Of a stretch of DNA of 64,000 nt, positions 52,118 through 60,730 are shown piece after piece. The translations under genes and the position numbers were made by a program. Position 1 is the first letter of the stretch; every line of letters starts with the position of its first letter. The notes under the pieces are model-generated. The model did no database searches, was not told where the DNA came from, and saw only the letters and a list, made by a program, of their open reading frames with translations. Location of the stretch: positions 89,226 to 153,225 of the forward strand of contig NZ_BMSE01000021.1 in assembly GCF_014648995.1 (NCBI RefSeq), read 5' to 3'. The DNA is from Streptomyces massasporeus. Its GTDB lineage: Bacteria; Actinomycetota; Actinomycetes; Streptomycetales; Streptomycetaceae.

Positions 52118-53971
52118 ATGCCCGAGCTGAGGTCCCGCACAGTCACCCACGGCCGCAACATGGCGGGCGCACGCGCCCTGATGCGCGCCTCCGGTGTACC
52201 GGGCGGGGACATCGGCCGCAAGCCGATCATCGCGGTCGCCAACAGCTTCACCGAGTTCGTCCCCGGCCACACGCACCTGGCGCCGGTCGGCCGGATCGTC
52301 AGCGAGGCGGTCGTCGCCGCCGGCGGCATCCCGCGCGAGTTCAACACGATCGCCGTCGACGACGGCATCGCCATGGGCCACGGCGGCATGCTGTACTCCC
52401 TGCCCTCCCGCGACCTGATCGCGGACAGCGTGGAGTACATGGTCGAGGCGCACTGCGCCGACGCCCTGATCTGCATCTCCAACTGCGACAAGATCACCCC
52501 GGGCATGCTGAACGCCGCCCTGCGGCTGAACATCCCGACGGTCTTCGTCTCCGGCGGCCCGATGGAGTCCGGCCGGGCCACCCTGGTCGACGGCACGGTC
52601 CGTACGCTCGACCTGGTCGACGCGATCTCCGACGCCGTGAACGACAAGATCTCGGACGAGGACATCCTCCGCATCGAGGAGAACGCCTGCCCGACCTGCG
52701 GCTCCTGTTCCGGCATGTTCACCGCCAACTCGATGAACTGCCTGACCGAGGCCATCGGCCTCTCCCTCCCGGGCAACGGCTCGGTCCTCGCCACGCACAC
52801 CGCCCGCAAACAGCTGTACGTGAACGCGGCCAACACGGTCATGGACATCACCCGCCGCTACTACGAGCAGGACGACGAGACGGTCCTGCCCCGCAGCGTG
52901 GCGTCCTTCGCGGCGTTCGAGAACGCCATGGCCCTCGACATCGCCATGGGCGGCTCCACCAACACGATCCTGCACCTGCTGGCCGCCGCCCAGGAGGCCG
53001 GCGTCCCCTTCGGCCTGGACGAGATCAACGCGGTCTCGCGCCGCGTGCCGTGCCTGGCCAAGGTCGCCCCGAACGTCGCCAAGGACCGCACGTACTACAT
53101 GGAGGACGTGCACCGCGCCGGCGGCATCCCCGCCCTGCTCGGCGAGCTGCACCGGGCCGGCCTGCTCAACGAGGACGTGACTTCCGTGCACAGCCCGTCC
53201 CTCGGCGACTGGCTGAAGACCTGGGACGTGCGCGGCGGCTCCCCGTCCGTCGAGGCGGTCGAGCTGTGGCACGCGGCCCCCGGCTGCGTCCGCTCCGCCG
53301 AGGCCTTCTCCCAGTCCGAGCGCTGGGAGGCCCTGGACGAGGACGCCGAGGGCGGCTGCATCCGCTCCGCCGAGCACGCCTACTCCAAGGACGGCGGCCT
53401 CGCGGTCCTCAAGGGCAACCTGGCCGTGGACGGCTGCGTCGTGAAGACGGCCGGCGTCGACGAGTCCATCTGGACCTTCGAGGGCCCGGCGGTCGTCTGC
53501 GAGTCGCAGGAGGAGGCCGTCCAGAAGATCCTCACCCAGCAGGTCAAGGACGGCGACGTGGTCGTCATCCGCTACGAGGGCCCCAAGGGCGGCCCCGGCA
53601 TGCAGGAGATGCTCTACCCGACCTCGTACCTGAAGGGCCGCGGCCTCGGTAAGACCTGCGCGCTGGTCACGGACGGCCGCTTCTCCGGCGGCACCTCCGG
53701 CCTGTCCATCGGCCACGCCTCGCCCGAGGCGGCCGCGGGCGGCACCATCGCCTTGGTCGAGGACGGCGACCGCATCCGTATCGACATCCCGAACCGCTCC
53801 ATCGAACTGCTGGTGGACGACGCCGAACTGGCCCGCCGCGACCAGGCGCTGAACGGCGTGTACGCCCCGAAGAACCGCGACCGCAAGGTCTCGGCGGCGC
53901 TGCGGGCCTACGCGGCGATGGCGACGAGCGCGGACAAGGGCGCGGTGCGGGACGTGTCGAAGCTGGGCTGA
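52118..53971 (+). CDS. ilvD: Dihydroxy-acid dehydratase
   Basis: 617 aa. Converts dihydroxy-isovalerate and -methylvalerate to keto acids in Ile/Val (and pantothenate precursor) synthesis. Fe-S ligands and family motifs: CISNCDKITPGM, ENACPTCGSCSGMFTANSMNCL, KGNLAVDGCVVKTAG, VTDGRFSGGTSGLSIGHASPEAA. Strong ribosome site GAAGGAG. A GTCAGA/TCTGAC inverted repeat lies in its leader at 52068-52092. Confidence 0.97.
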   Translation: MPELRSRTVTHGRNMAGARALMRASGVPGGDIGRKPIIAVANSFTEFVPGHTHLAPVGRIVSEAVVAAGGIPREFNTIAVDDGIAMGHGGMLYSLPSRDLIADSVEYMVEAHCADALICISNCDKITPGMLNAALRLNIPTVFVSGGPMESGRATLVDGTVRTLDLVDAISDAVNDKISDEDILRIEENACPTCGSCSGMFTANSMNCLTEAIGLSLPGNGSVLATHTARKQLYVNAANTVMDITRRYYEQDDETVLPRSVASFAAFENAMALDIAMGGSTNTILHLLAAAQEAGVPFGLDEINAVSRRVPCLAKVAPNVAKDRTYYMEDVHRAGGIPALLGELHRAGLLNEDVTSVHSPSLGDWLKTWDVRGGSPSVEAVELWHAAPGCVRSAEAFSQSERWEALDEDAEGGCIRSAEHAYSKDGGLAVLKGNLAVDGCVVKTAGVDESIWTFEGPAVVCESQEEAVQKILTQQVKDGDVVVIRYEGPKGGPGMQEMLYPTSYLKGRGLGKTCALVTDGRFSGGTSGLSIGHASPEAAAGGTIALVEDGDRIRIDIPNRSIELLVDDAELARRDQALNGVYAPKNRDRKVSAALRAYAAMATSADKGAVRDVSKLG

Positions 53972-54000
53972 CCCTCGGTCGGCCGGTCCGAACTCAGGTC

Positions 54001-54032
54001 TGAGGGGCCGTCTCCCAGGGGGCGGCCCCTCA
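54001..54032. terminator. Terminator between ilvD and the kinase gene
   Basis: TGAGGGGCCG and CGGCCCCTCA, 10-bp perfect stem with a 12-nt loop, between convergent stop codons. Confidence 0.8.
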
Positions 54033-54038
54033 TCCGCG

Positions 54039-56135
54039 TCACCAGGCGGCGGGGTCGCCCGCGGGGACGGAGAAGACGGTGCCGTCGGGCGCGCCGGCGT
54101 AGAGGCGGGCGTCGGCGAGCACCGGGGCGGGCACCGCGTCGGCGATCCGGTCCGCGTTGGTGCCGAGCCGCGGACGGGTCTGCCCGAGCAAGCGGCCCTT
54201 GAGCGCGTCCACGCCGACCAGTCGCCCGTCAGGTGCGGAGAAGTAGACGTACCGGCCGTCGGTCACCGGCGCGGAACCTCGTGACACCGCGGTCTCCAGG
54301 CTCCATGTCTGCTTCCGCGCCTCCATGTCGACCGCCACCAGCGATCCGCCGCTCCCCATGAGGTACACGAGGTTCCCGCTCACCGTCGCCTGGGGCTGCT
54401 CGAGCGGCACGGGCAGCGCCACCCGACGGAAGGCCCCGTCGTCCGGCGTGTAGCGCACCACGGCCTTCGCGTCTCCGTAGACCGCGTCGACGGAGACGAG
54501 GAAGACCGAACCGCCGGCCGTGCCGACCGGTTGCAGTGATCCCTTCAGCCGTACGTCCCAGCGCACCTTGCCCGTCTCGGGGGCGACCGCGGTGACGCGC
54601 GTGGTCGCCCCGTCTGCCGAGGTGCTCATGGCGTAGGCCAGAGGATCTCCGGCGAAGGAGGCGAAGTACGGGCTCTGGTGGCCCTGGATCCGGTGGCTCC
54701 ATTTCGTCCGCCCCGAAGCGCTGTCCACGCCGGTGACCGTGCCGTCCACGCCGATGACCAGGACCATGGCGCCCGTGTACGTCAGCCCGTTGTACGACGG
54801 CACGGTCTGCCGCCAACGAGCCCTGCCCGAGCCGGGATCGAGGGCCCGAAGGTGGGTGCCGCGATCCAGCGCGGGTTGTACGAGGCCACCGGAAACGGCA
54901 GGCCGTCCGCCCTGTGCCGAGGCGACGGTCTGCCGCCACAACTGACGCCCGTCCGACGGGTCGAGCCCGAAGACACGCCCCTTCTGCGCGCAGACCAGCG
55001 CCTCTTTCCCGTACGAGCACTCCGGCGTTCCCTTCTCGGGTGCCGATGTCGTCTCCCACGGGCTGAACCCGGCCGGCGCGGTGCGGGGCGCCTGGCCGCT
55101 CACCGGGGACGGGCTGTCCCCGCCGAGCAGGTACACCGAGCTCAACGCGACGGCGGCGGCCACGCCGAGGACCCCGGCCCCGACGAGCCGCCACTTGCCC
55201 CGGTGCCTCGCGGGCCGCCGTTCGCTCTCTTCGACGCGCGGCTTCGGTGCGGGCTGCGGTGTGTCCGCCGTCCGCTGCGCCGGTATGAAGGCCTGTGTGT
55301 CGTACGAGGCGGCCACCGACCGCAGCTCCCGCATCAACTCGTCCGGGGTCGGCCGGTCCTCGGGCTCCTTGGCGAGGCACCGCACCACCAGCGGCGCGAG
55401 ACTCTCCGGAACGCCCGTCAGATCCGGCTCGTCATGCACGACCTGGTAGGCGACGACGTACGGGCTGTCCGAGTCGAACGGCCCCCGCCCCGTGGCCGCG
55501 TGCACCATCACCGACCCGAGCGCGAACACGTCGGCGGCGGGCCCCACCTCCCGGGGGCGCCGGAACTGCTCCGGTGCCATGAAGGGCGGGGTCCCGATCA
55601 ACTTGCCCGTCTCGGTCCGCAGTTCGCTGTTCTTCGGCCGGGAGATGCCGAAGTCGATGACCTTGGGCCCGTCCTCGGCGAGGAGTACGTTGCTCGGTTT
55701 GAGATCCCGGTGGACCACGCCGACCCGGTGGATGTCCCGCAGCGCCTCGGCCAGTCCGGCCATCAGGCGGCGCAACTCGGCAGGGCTCATCGCCCCGTTC
55801 CGCTTCACATGGTCGGACAAGGTCGGGCCGGGAATGAACAGAGTGGCCATCCAGGGCCTTTCGGCCTCCGAGTCGGCGTCGACGACGGACGCGGTGAAAG
55901 CACCGCTGACCTGTCGCGCGGCCGCCACCTCCTGCCTGAAACGCCCCCTGAACTCGGGATCCTTGGCGAACTCGGCATGGACGACCTTCACCGCCAGCTT
56001 CATCCCCGAGGTGCTGCGCGCGAGATGCACGACGCCCATGCCCCCGGCGCCCAGAGCCGACTCGAGCCGGTAGTGACCGGCGTACTCGGGAAGTTCCGCT
56101 TCCGCGCCCGCCCCGGTGTTGCTCTGCGGCGCCAT
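54039..56135 (-). CDS. Ser/Thr protein kinase with external PQQ beta-propeller
   Basis: 698 aa. Kinase domain ~20-280: LGAGGMGVVHLARS (P-loop), LAVKVVH (Lys), HRDLKPSNVLL, DFGIS, APEQF. A basic juxtamembrane stretch, one membrane segment (LVGAGVLGVAAAVALSSVYLLGG), and ~350 residues of PQQ-like repeats (GLDPSDGRQLWRQTV, LDPGSGRARWRQTV, VDSASGRTKWSHRI, VAPETGKVRWDVRL, VDMEARKQTWSLE). The layout is that of AfsK-type kinases, although AfsK itself cannot be claimed. Divergent from two SH3-domain genes. Confidence 0.93.
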   Translation of the reverse strand: MAPQSNTGAGAEAELPEYAGHYRLESALGAGGMGVVHLARSTSGMKLAVKVVHAEFAKDPEFRGRFRQEVAAARQVSGAFTASVVDADSEAERPWMATLFIPGPTLSDHVKRNGAMSPAELRRLMAGLAEALRDIHRVGVVHRDLKPSNVLLAEDGPKVIDFGISRPKNSELRTETGKLIGTPPFMAPEQFRRPREVGPAADVFALGSVMVHAATGRGPFDSDSPYVVAYQVVHDEPDLTGVPESLAPLVVRCLAKEPEDRPTPDELMRELRSVAASYDTQAFIPAQRTADTPQPAPKPRVEESERRPARHRGKWRLVGAGVLGVAAAVALSSVYLLGGDSPSPVSGQAPRTAPAGFSPWETTSAPEKGTPECSYGKEALVCAQKGRVFGLDPSDGRQLWRQTVASAQGGRPAVSGGLVQPALDRGTHLRALDPGSGRARWRQTVPSYNGLTYTGAMVLVIGVDGTVTGVDSASGRTKWSHRIQGHQSPYFASFAGDPLAYAMSTSADGATTRVTAVAPETGKVRWDVRLKGSLQPVGTAGGSVFLVSVDAVYGDAKAVVRYTPDDGAFRRVALPVPLEQPQATVSGNLVYLMGSGGSLVAVDMEARKQTWSLETAVSRGSAPVTDGRYVYFSAPDGRLVGVDALKGRLLGQTRPRLGTNADRIADAVPAPVLADARLYAGAPDGTVFSVPAGDPAAW

Positions 56136-56316
56136 GGAACCACCCCCGTGATCTTCGTCCGCGCGCGCGACGCACGGAGCCTAGTCGATGCCTCGTACGA
56201 GGCAGAGGCGGCTTGCTAGTCTCCGCGTGCGAGTTGCGCACATGTGTTTCATGTCGTGATTCAGGGGAATCAACGGGACCCATGACGGCCATGGGGTCCA
56301 ACGGGGGAGGTTTTCC
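56136..56316. promoter_or_regulatory. Divergent region, kinase / SH3 genes
   Basis: 181 bp between divergent starts. Includes a patch of lower GC near 56215-56285 where promoters are likely. GGGGGAGG precedes the SH3 gene start. No palindrome found. Confidence 0.4.
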
Positions 56317-56643
56317 ATGTCTGTCGACCGCGTCGAAGAGACAGTGAGCGGCCAGGGGGCGGAAGCGCACACCGCCGAGGCCACCACCACGGCACTGCGC
56401 TACTACTCGGTCGCGCCGGGCGTCCGTGTCAACGTCCGCAGCGGCCCCGGCACCAACTACACCGTCGTCCGGGTCCTGCCCGAAGGGGCGAAGGTGGCGA
56501 TCTTCTGCCAGTCGCCGGGCACCAGGGTGACGGGCCCGTACGGCACGACGAGCATCTGGGACAACATCGACAACGGTCAGTACATCTCGGACGCCTATGT
56601 GCAGACCGGCAGCGACGGCTACATCCGCCCGCGCTGCTCCTGA
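56317..56643 (+). CDS. SH3-like domain protein without signal peptide
   Basis: 108 aa. SH3_3-type core ALRYYSVAPGVRVNVRSGPGTNYTVVRVLPEGAKVAIFCQSPGTRVTGPYGTTSIWDNIDNGQYISDAYVQTGSDGYIRPRC. The first 26 residues (MSVDRVEETVSGQGAEAHTA...) are polar, so no Sec signal is visible, unlike its tandem paralogue. Two Cys at matching positions in both copies probably pair in an oxidising place, which argues for export by another route or a missed start. Confidence 0.85.
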   Translation: MSVDRVEETVSGQGAEAHTAEATTTALRYYSVAPGVRVNVRSGPGTNYTVVRVLPEGAKVAIFCQSPGTRVTGPYGTTSIWDNIDNGQYISDAYVQTGSDGYIRPRCS

Positions 56644-56671
56644 ACCCACCGCCGCTACGCCGGGATCACTC

Positions 56672-57010
56672 ATGCCATCGCTGAAACGCAGATCCGTGAT
56701 GCTCGCGGGCCTCACGGGAGCCCTTCTCATGGTCGGCGCCGCCACAGCGGAAGCCGAAGGCCTGCGCTACTACCCGGTCGCGCCCGGCGTCAGCCTCGCC
56801 GTGCGCACCGGCCCCGGCACCTCCTACGGCATCGTCCGCTATCTCCCCGTGGGCGCCCAGGTGCCGATCTACTGCCAGACCCCCGGGACCACCGTCACCG
56901 GCACGTACGGCACGTCGAACATCTGGGACAACATCAGCAGCGGTGAGTTCGTCGCGGACGCTTACGTCAAGACGGGCAGCGACGGCTACGTCGCCTCCCG
57001 CTGCGGCTAG
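56672..57010 (+). CDS. Secreted SH3-like domain protein
   Basis: 112 aa. Signal peptide MPSLKRRSVMLAGLTGALLMVGAATAEA, then GLRYYPVAPGVSLAVRTGPGTSYGIVRYLPVGAQVPIYCQTPGTTVTGTYGTSNIWDNISSGEFVADAYVKTGSDGYVASRCG. Clear tandem duplicate of the upstream gene. Bacterial SH3 domains often bind peptidoglycan, so a wall-associated protein is likely. Confidence 0.88.
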   Translation: MPSLKRRSVMLAGLTGALLMVGAATAEAEGLRYYPVAPGVSLAVRTGPGTSYGIVRYLPVGAQVPIYCQTPGTTVTGTYGTSNIWDNISSGEFVADAYVKTGSDGYVASRCG

Positions 57011-57052
57011 CCCGCACGGAGCCCGCGGTCCGGCAAGGGTCATAATCGACCC

Positions 57053-57565
57053 GTGAGTGCAGACGGCAGCACCCGTGCCACCCCCGCGGGCTCCACGGCC
57101 GAGGCGCTCGGCCCTCGACCAGAGCCCCTGCGCTTCTTCGGCACGACCTGGCTGAACCACGACAACGGCTACACCGCACGCCGCATCGCGGTCGCCGTCG
57201 GCTCCCTCGCGGCGGCCGCCGCCTCCTGCCTCGTCCTCCGCCTCGCCTACCAGGGCCTCCAGATCGCCGCGATCGGCGGCTTCGTCACGCTCCTCATGGT
57301 CGTGATGTTCGCGATCTGCAGCGCGATGGCCTTCCGTCACACCTGGGACGGCTTCACCCGCCGCCCCGACCCGGACCGTCAGGCGTCCCTGCGCGGCCTC
57401 CTGACCGTCGGCTTCGTCGGATCCCTCCTCGCCTACTTCTTCCGCTCCCTCACCGAGGCCCCCGGCGAGAGGCTCCACCGCGAGGAGTACGAAGAGGCCC
57501 GCAAGCAGTACGAGAAGCGCACGACCCGCCGCTCCGGCAACCCGAAGAACCGCCGCCGCGCGTAG
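57053..57565 (+). CDS. Membrane protein of unknown function
   Basis: 170 aa. Three hydrophobic segments (AVAVGSLAAAAASCLVLRLAY; AAIGGFVTLLMVVMFAICSAMAF; GLLTVGFVGSLLAYFF) and a charged C-terminal tail EEYEEARKQYEKRTTRRSG. An N-terminal ~40-residue cytoplasmic segment contains PEPLRFFGTTWLNHDNGYTARR. GTG start; CATAAT ends 6 nt upstream and no Shine-Dalgarno. Function unknown. Confidence 0.83.
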   Translation: MSADGSTRATPAGSTAEALGPRPEPLRFFGTTWLNHDNGYTARRIAVAVGSLAAAAASCLVLRLAYQGLQIAAIGGFVTLLMVVMFAICSAMAFRHTWDGFTRRPDPDRQASLRGLLTVGFVGSLLAYFFRSLTEAPGERLHREEYEEARKQYEKRTTRRSGNPKNRRRA

Positions 57566-57589
57566 CGGCCACCAGCGAGGCCCTGCCGC

Positions 57590-58168
57590 CTACCGCTCCG
57601 CCACGATGCGCTCGACCGCCGCCGTCACCAGCTCTTCGCGCTCCGCCTCGGTGAAGACGTCCGGCAGGGTGAGCTGCTCGACGATCAGCCAGTTCAGGGT
57701 CAGCATGAGCAGCTTGACGGCCATGGCGTCGCCGGGGAGGCCGGAGGCCTCGTGGTACGCGACGTTGGCATCGACATCGGCACGGACCCGCTCGGTGAGG
57801 ACCTTGCGCAGTTCGGGACGACGCGTGGCCTCGAGACGCAGTTCGAGCAGGGCGAGGTACCCGGTGCGGAACCCCGCGACGCGGCTGACGAGCTCCCGCA
57901 TCAGCACCACGTAGGTCTCCCGGTCGCGGCCGGCCGCCCGCTGGCGGGCGATCGTCGCGTCGTCGGGCTGGAGCCGCTCGTAGACCCGGGCACCGGCCTG
58001 GGTGAGGAGATCGTCCCGGTTGGCGAAGTAGTTGGACGCGGTCCCCGCCGGTACGGCGGCCTCGGCGTCCACCGCCCGGAACGTCAGACCCCGTGCCCCC
58101 TCCCTGGCCAGCACCTCGATCGCCGCGTCGACGAGCGCGGCACGCCGCTGGTCGTTCCGTCGCACCAT
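57590..58168 (-). CDS. TetR family regulator of the DHFR-like gene
   Basis: 192 aa. HTH: QRRAALVDAAIEVLAREGARGLTFRAVDAEAAVPAGTASNYFANRDDLL. C-terminal helices end LPDVFTEAEREELVTAAVERIVAER. ATG at 58168 gives MVRRNDQRRA; the longer frame would cover the operator. It is divergent from the reductase-like gene with a palindromic site in the 56-bp gap. Confidence 0.92.
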   Translation of the reverse strand: MVRRNDQRRAALVDAAIEVLAREGARGLTFRAVDAEAAVPAGTASNYFANRDDLLTQAGARVYERLQPDDATIARQRAAGRDRETYVVLMRELVSRVAGFRTGYLALLELRLEATRRPELRKVLTERVRADVDANVAYHEASGLPGDAMAVKLLMLTLNWLIVEQLTLPDVFTEAEREELVTAAVERIVAER

Positions 58169-58222
58169 TGACACCACTCCAGTTGTAGTACTACTTTCAA
58201 ACCACTTCAAGGAGAGTACTAC
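58168..58222 (+). promoter_or_regulatory. Promoter and operator for the DHFR-like gene
   Basis: TTGACA (58168-58173) and TACTTT (58192-58197), 18-bp spacer, are near-consensus on the plus strand. The palindrome GTAGTACTAC (58185-58194) sits in the spacer and touches the -10, and AGTACTAC recurs at 58215-58222. Binding by the divergent TetR protein would block both genes. Confidence 0.75.
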
Positions 58223-58224
58223 GA

Positions 58225-58833
58225 ATGGAGTTATCAGAGATGCGAAAGCTCGTGTACTACATCGCCGTCACGCTCGACGGCCGCATCGCCGGCCCCGACG
58301 GCGAGTACGACTTCTTCCCCGCCGGCGACGAACGGCAGAGCGCCGCCTACAGCGCCTGGGCCAACACCCTGTACCCCGAGACGGTCCCGACCGCCTACCG
58401 CGCCGCCGCCGGCCTCGCCGACACCCCCAACCGGTACTTCGACACCGTCGTCATGGGCCTCGGCACCTACCGCGCCCCCTTCGAACAGGGGGTCACCAGC
58501 CCTTACGCGCACCTGCGCCAGTACGTGGTGTCCAGCACGCTCCGGCCGGACGCCGACCCGGCCGTCACCGTCGTCCCGGGCGACCCGCTCGGCCTGGTCC
58601 GCGCACTCAAGAAGGAGGAGGACGGCGGCCTGAACGTATGGCTCTGCGGCGGCGGCAAGCTCGCCGGCGCCCTCCTGCCCGAGATCGACGAACTGGTCGT
58701 CAAGAACTACCCGGTGGTCGCCGGCGCCGGAGTGCCGGCGTTCGACGGCGCCTTCGACCCCACCGTCTTCGATGTCGCCGAGCGCACCGCCTTCCCCAAC
58801 GGCGTCACCCTCACCCGCCTCACCCGCAGCTAG
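58225..58833 (+). CDS. Dihydrofolate reductase family protein (RibD C-terminal type)
   Basis: 202 aa. MRKLVYYIAVTLDGRIAGPDGEYDFF, VVMGLGTYRAPFEQG, QYVVSSTL, LNVWLCGGGKLAGALLPEIDELVVKNYPVVAGAGVPAFDG: a DHFR/RibD-like NADPH-binding fold, substrate unknown. ATG 58225 is supported by GGAG about 10 nt upstream and adds five residues, including a TTA Leu codon at position 3; ATG 58240 (MRKLV) lacks a ribosome site. Regulated by the adjacent TetR protein. Confidence 0.87.
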   Translation: MELSEMRKLVYYIAVTLDGRIAGPDGEYDFFPAGDERQSAAYSAWANTLYPETVPTAYRAAAGLADTPNRYFDTVVMGLGTYRAPFEQGVTSPYAHLRQYVVSSTLRPDADPAVTVVPGDPLGLVRALKKEEDGGLNVWLCGGGKLAGALLPEIDELVVKNYPVVAGAGVPAFDGAFDPTVFDVAERTAFPNGVTLTRLTRS

Positions 58834-58991
58834 GGCATTCCTCGGGCTTCGGCTCCCGAACGACCCGACCGCCCACCCCACTTCGGCATCCGCTCGGGCA
58901 ACGGAGCCTCACCCAACGGGAACAGCCCGCCCCCCGCCGATCTCACCGAAATCTCACCGCACTCCACCCCGCCCCCGGCCACCATGGCCGT

Positions 58992-59825
58992 ATGACCACA
59001 TCGCCCTCCGCCCACCACCCCACCGGAGCCGACCCGACCCCCGAACCCCCAGCCGACACCCCCGAGCCCACCCGAAGCGCCCGAGCCCACTCCTTCAACG
59101 CCGCGGCGGCCCAGTACGCCGCCAACCGCCCCTCCTACCCCCCGGCCCTCTTCGACGCGATAGAAGACCTGACCGGCCGGCCCCTCACCGGAACCCGCGT
59201 CGCGGACATCGGCGCCGGCACCGGCATCGCCACCGCCCTCCTGCACGCCCGGGGCGCGGACGTCGTCGCCGTGGAACCCGGCGACGGCATGGCGGCCCAG
59301 TTCCGCCGCACCCTGCCCGACATCCCGGTCATCCGCGGCACGGGCGACGACCTCCCCCTAGCCGACGCCTCCGTCGATCTCGTCACCTACGCCCAGGCCT
59401 GGCACTGGACCGACCCCGCCCGCGCCGTCCCGGAGGCCCTGCGCGTCCTGCGCCCCGGCGGCGCCCTCGCCCTGTGGTGGAACACGGACGCGCTCGACGT
59501 CCCCTGGATGGCCGAGGCCGCCGCCCGCATCGCCCGTCACTTCGACATCGACGTCTCCGCAGAGAAGCGCAACGTCGACGCCCGCGCCGCCGACCCCACC
59601 GGCCTCCTCGACTTCACCCGCCGCACGGTCCGCTGGAGCCGCCGCGTCCCGGTCGACACCCACCTGGCCAACATCGGCAGCCACTCGGTCTTCCTCGTAC
59701 ACGGCGCCGACCACACCGCGTCGTTCCTGGCCGAGGAACGCGAGCACCTCCTCCGGGCCTTCCCGGACGGCTTCGTCGAGGAGGTCTACGAGGTCGTCCT
59801 GCTCCTCGCCAGGCCCCCGGCCTGA
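58992..59825 (+). CDS. Class I SAM-dependent methyltransferase
   Basis: 277 aa. Pro/Thr-rich N-terminus, then FNAAAAQYAANRPSYPPALFDAIEDLTG, motif I VADIGAGTGIATALLHARGADVVAVEPGDGMAAQF, motif II/III LPLADASVDLVTYAQAWHWTDPARAVPEALRVLRPGGALALWW. Methyltransf_11 class; substrate unknown. No clear ribosome site. The region 58834-58991 before it shows no gene. Confidence 0.9.
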   Translation: MTTSPSAHHPTGADPTPEPPADTPEPTRSARAHSFNAAAAQYAANRPSYPPALFDAIEDLTGRPLTGTRVADIGAGTGIATALLHARGADVVAVEPGDGMAAQFRRTLPDIPVIRGTGDDLPLADASVDLVTYAQAWHWTDPARAVPEALRVLRPGGALALWWNTDALDVPWMAEAAARIARHFDIDVSAEKRNVDARAADPTGLLDFTRRTVRWSRRVPVDTHLANIGSHSVFLVHGADHTASFLAEEREHLLRAFPDGFVEEVYEVVLLLARPPA

Positions 59826-59860
59826 CGCACACCCGCCCGAAGGCCGCCCACCGCGGCGGC

Positions 59861-59917
59861 TTGACGCGTCCGACCCCCGGGAGCATTATTCATCACATGA
59901 TGAATAATGCTCCCGGG
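59861..59917 (+). promoter_or_regulatory. ABC operon promoter with operator over the start codon
   Basis: TTGACG (59861-59866) and CATTAT (59884-59889) are spaced by 17 bp, and the ATG follows 7 nt later. A near-perfect operator with 20-nt arms, CCCGGGAGCATTATTCATCA and its complement, separated by CA, spans 59876-59917. It covers the -10, the start point and the first codons, and is strikingly AT-rich for this genome. The cognate regulator is not next to the operon. Confidence 0.8.
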
Positions 59918-60730
59918 TCGCCACGCCCGGGCCCGGCACCCATCCCCGGCCAGTCCCCGGACCCGGACACCCCAGCCGTCCACGCCGAGAACCTCACCGT
60001 CGTCCGCGGCCCCCGCACGGTCCTGCGCAACCTCGGCTTCACCGTCCCCCGGGGCCAGATCACCGGCCTCCTCGGCCCCTCCGGCTGTGGCAAGTCCACC
60101 CTGATGCGCGCCCTCGTCGGCACCCAGGCCAAGGTCACCGGCACCCTCGACGTCCTCGGCCGCCCCGCCGGCCACCCCACCCTGCGCACCCGCATCGGCT
60201 ACGTCACCCAGGCCCCGTCCGTCTACGACGACCTGACCGTCCGCCAGAACCTCGACTACTTCGCCGCGATCCTCGACCCCGGCCGCCCGGCAGCCGACCG
60301 GCGCGACGCCGACGTCACCCGCGCCATCGCCGACGTCGACCTCACCACCCACGCCGACGCCCTGGCCGGCAACCTCTCCGGTGGCCAGCGCAACCGCGTC
60401 TCCCTCGCCGTCGCCCTCCTCGGCTCCCCGGAACTCCTGGTTCTCGACGAACCGACCGTCGGCCTCGACCCGGTCCTGCGCCGCGACCTGTGGAACCTCT
60501 TCCACGACATCGCGACCGGCCGCGGCGCCACCCTCCTCGTCTCCTCCCACGTCATGGACGAGGCCGAGCGCTGCCACCGCCTCCTCCTCATGCGCGACGG
60601 CGAACTCCTCGCCGACGACACCCCCGACGTCCTGCGCACCCGCACCGGCGCCACCACCGTCGAGGAGGCCTTCCTGCGCCTGGTGGACGAGGCGAAAGCA
60701 GCCGCCCGCACGAAGGAGACGACCCGATGA
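59897..60730 (+). CDS. ABC transporter ATP-binding protein
   Basis: 277 aa. Walker A GLLGPSGCGKSTLMRALVG, Q-loop YVTQAPSVYDDLTVRQNLDYFAAIL, signature NLSGGQRNRVSLAVALLGSPELLVLDEPTVGLDPVLRRDLW, H-loop VSSHVMDEAERC. DrrA/NatA-like exporter ATPase. First codons ATG ATG AAT AAT lie in the operator; no Shine-Dalgarno, so probably leaderless. ATGA overlap with the permease. Confidence 0.94.
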   Translation: MMNNAPGSPRPGPAPIPGQSPDPDTPAVHAENLTVVRGPRTVLRNLGFTVPRGQITGLLGPSGCGKSTLMRALVGTQAKVTGTLDVLGRPAGHPTLRTRIGYVTQAPSVYDDLTVRQNLDYFAAILDPGRPAADRRDADVTRAIADVDLTTHADALAGNLSGGQRNRVSLAVALLGSPELLVLDEPTVGLDPVLRRDLWNLFHDIATGRGATLLVSSHVMDEAERCHRLLLMRDGELLADDTPDVLRTRTGATTVEEAFLRLVDEAKAAARTKETTR

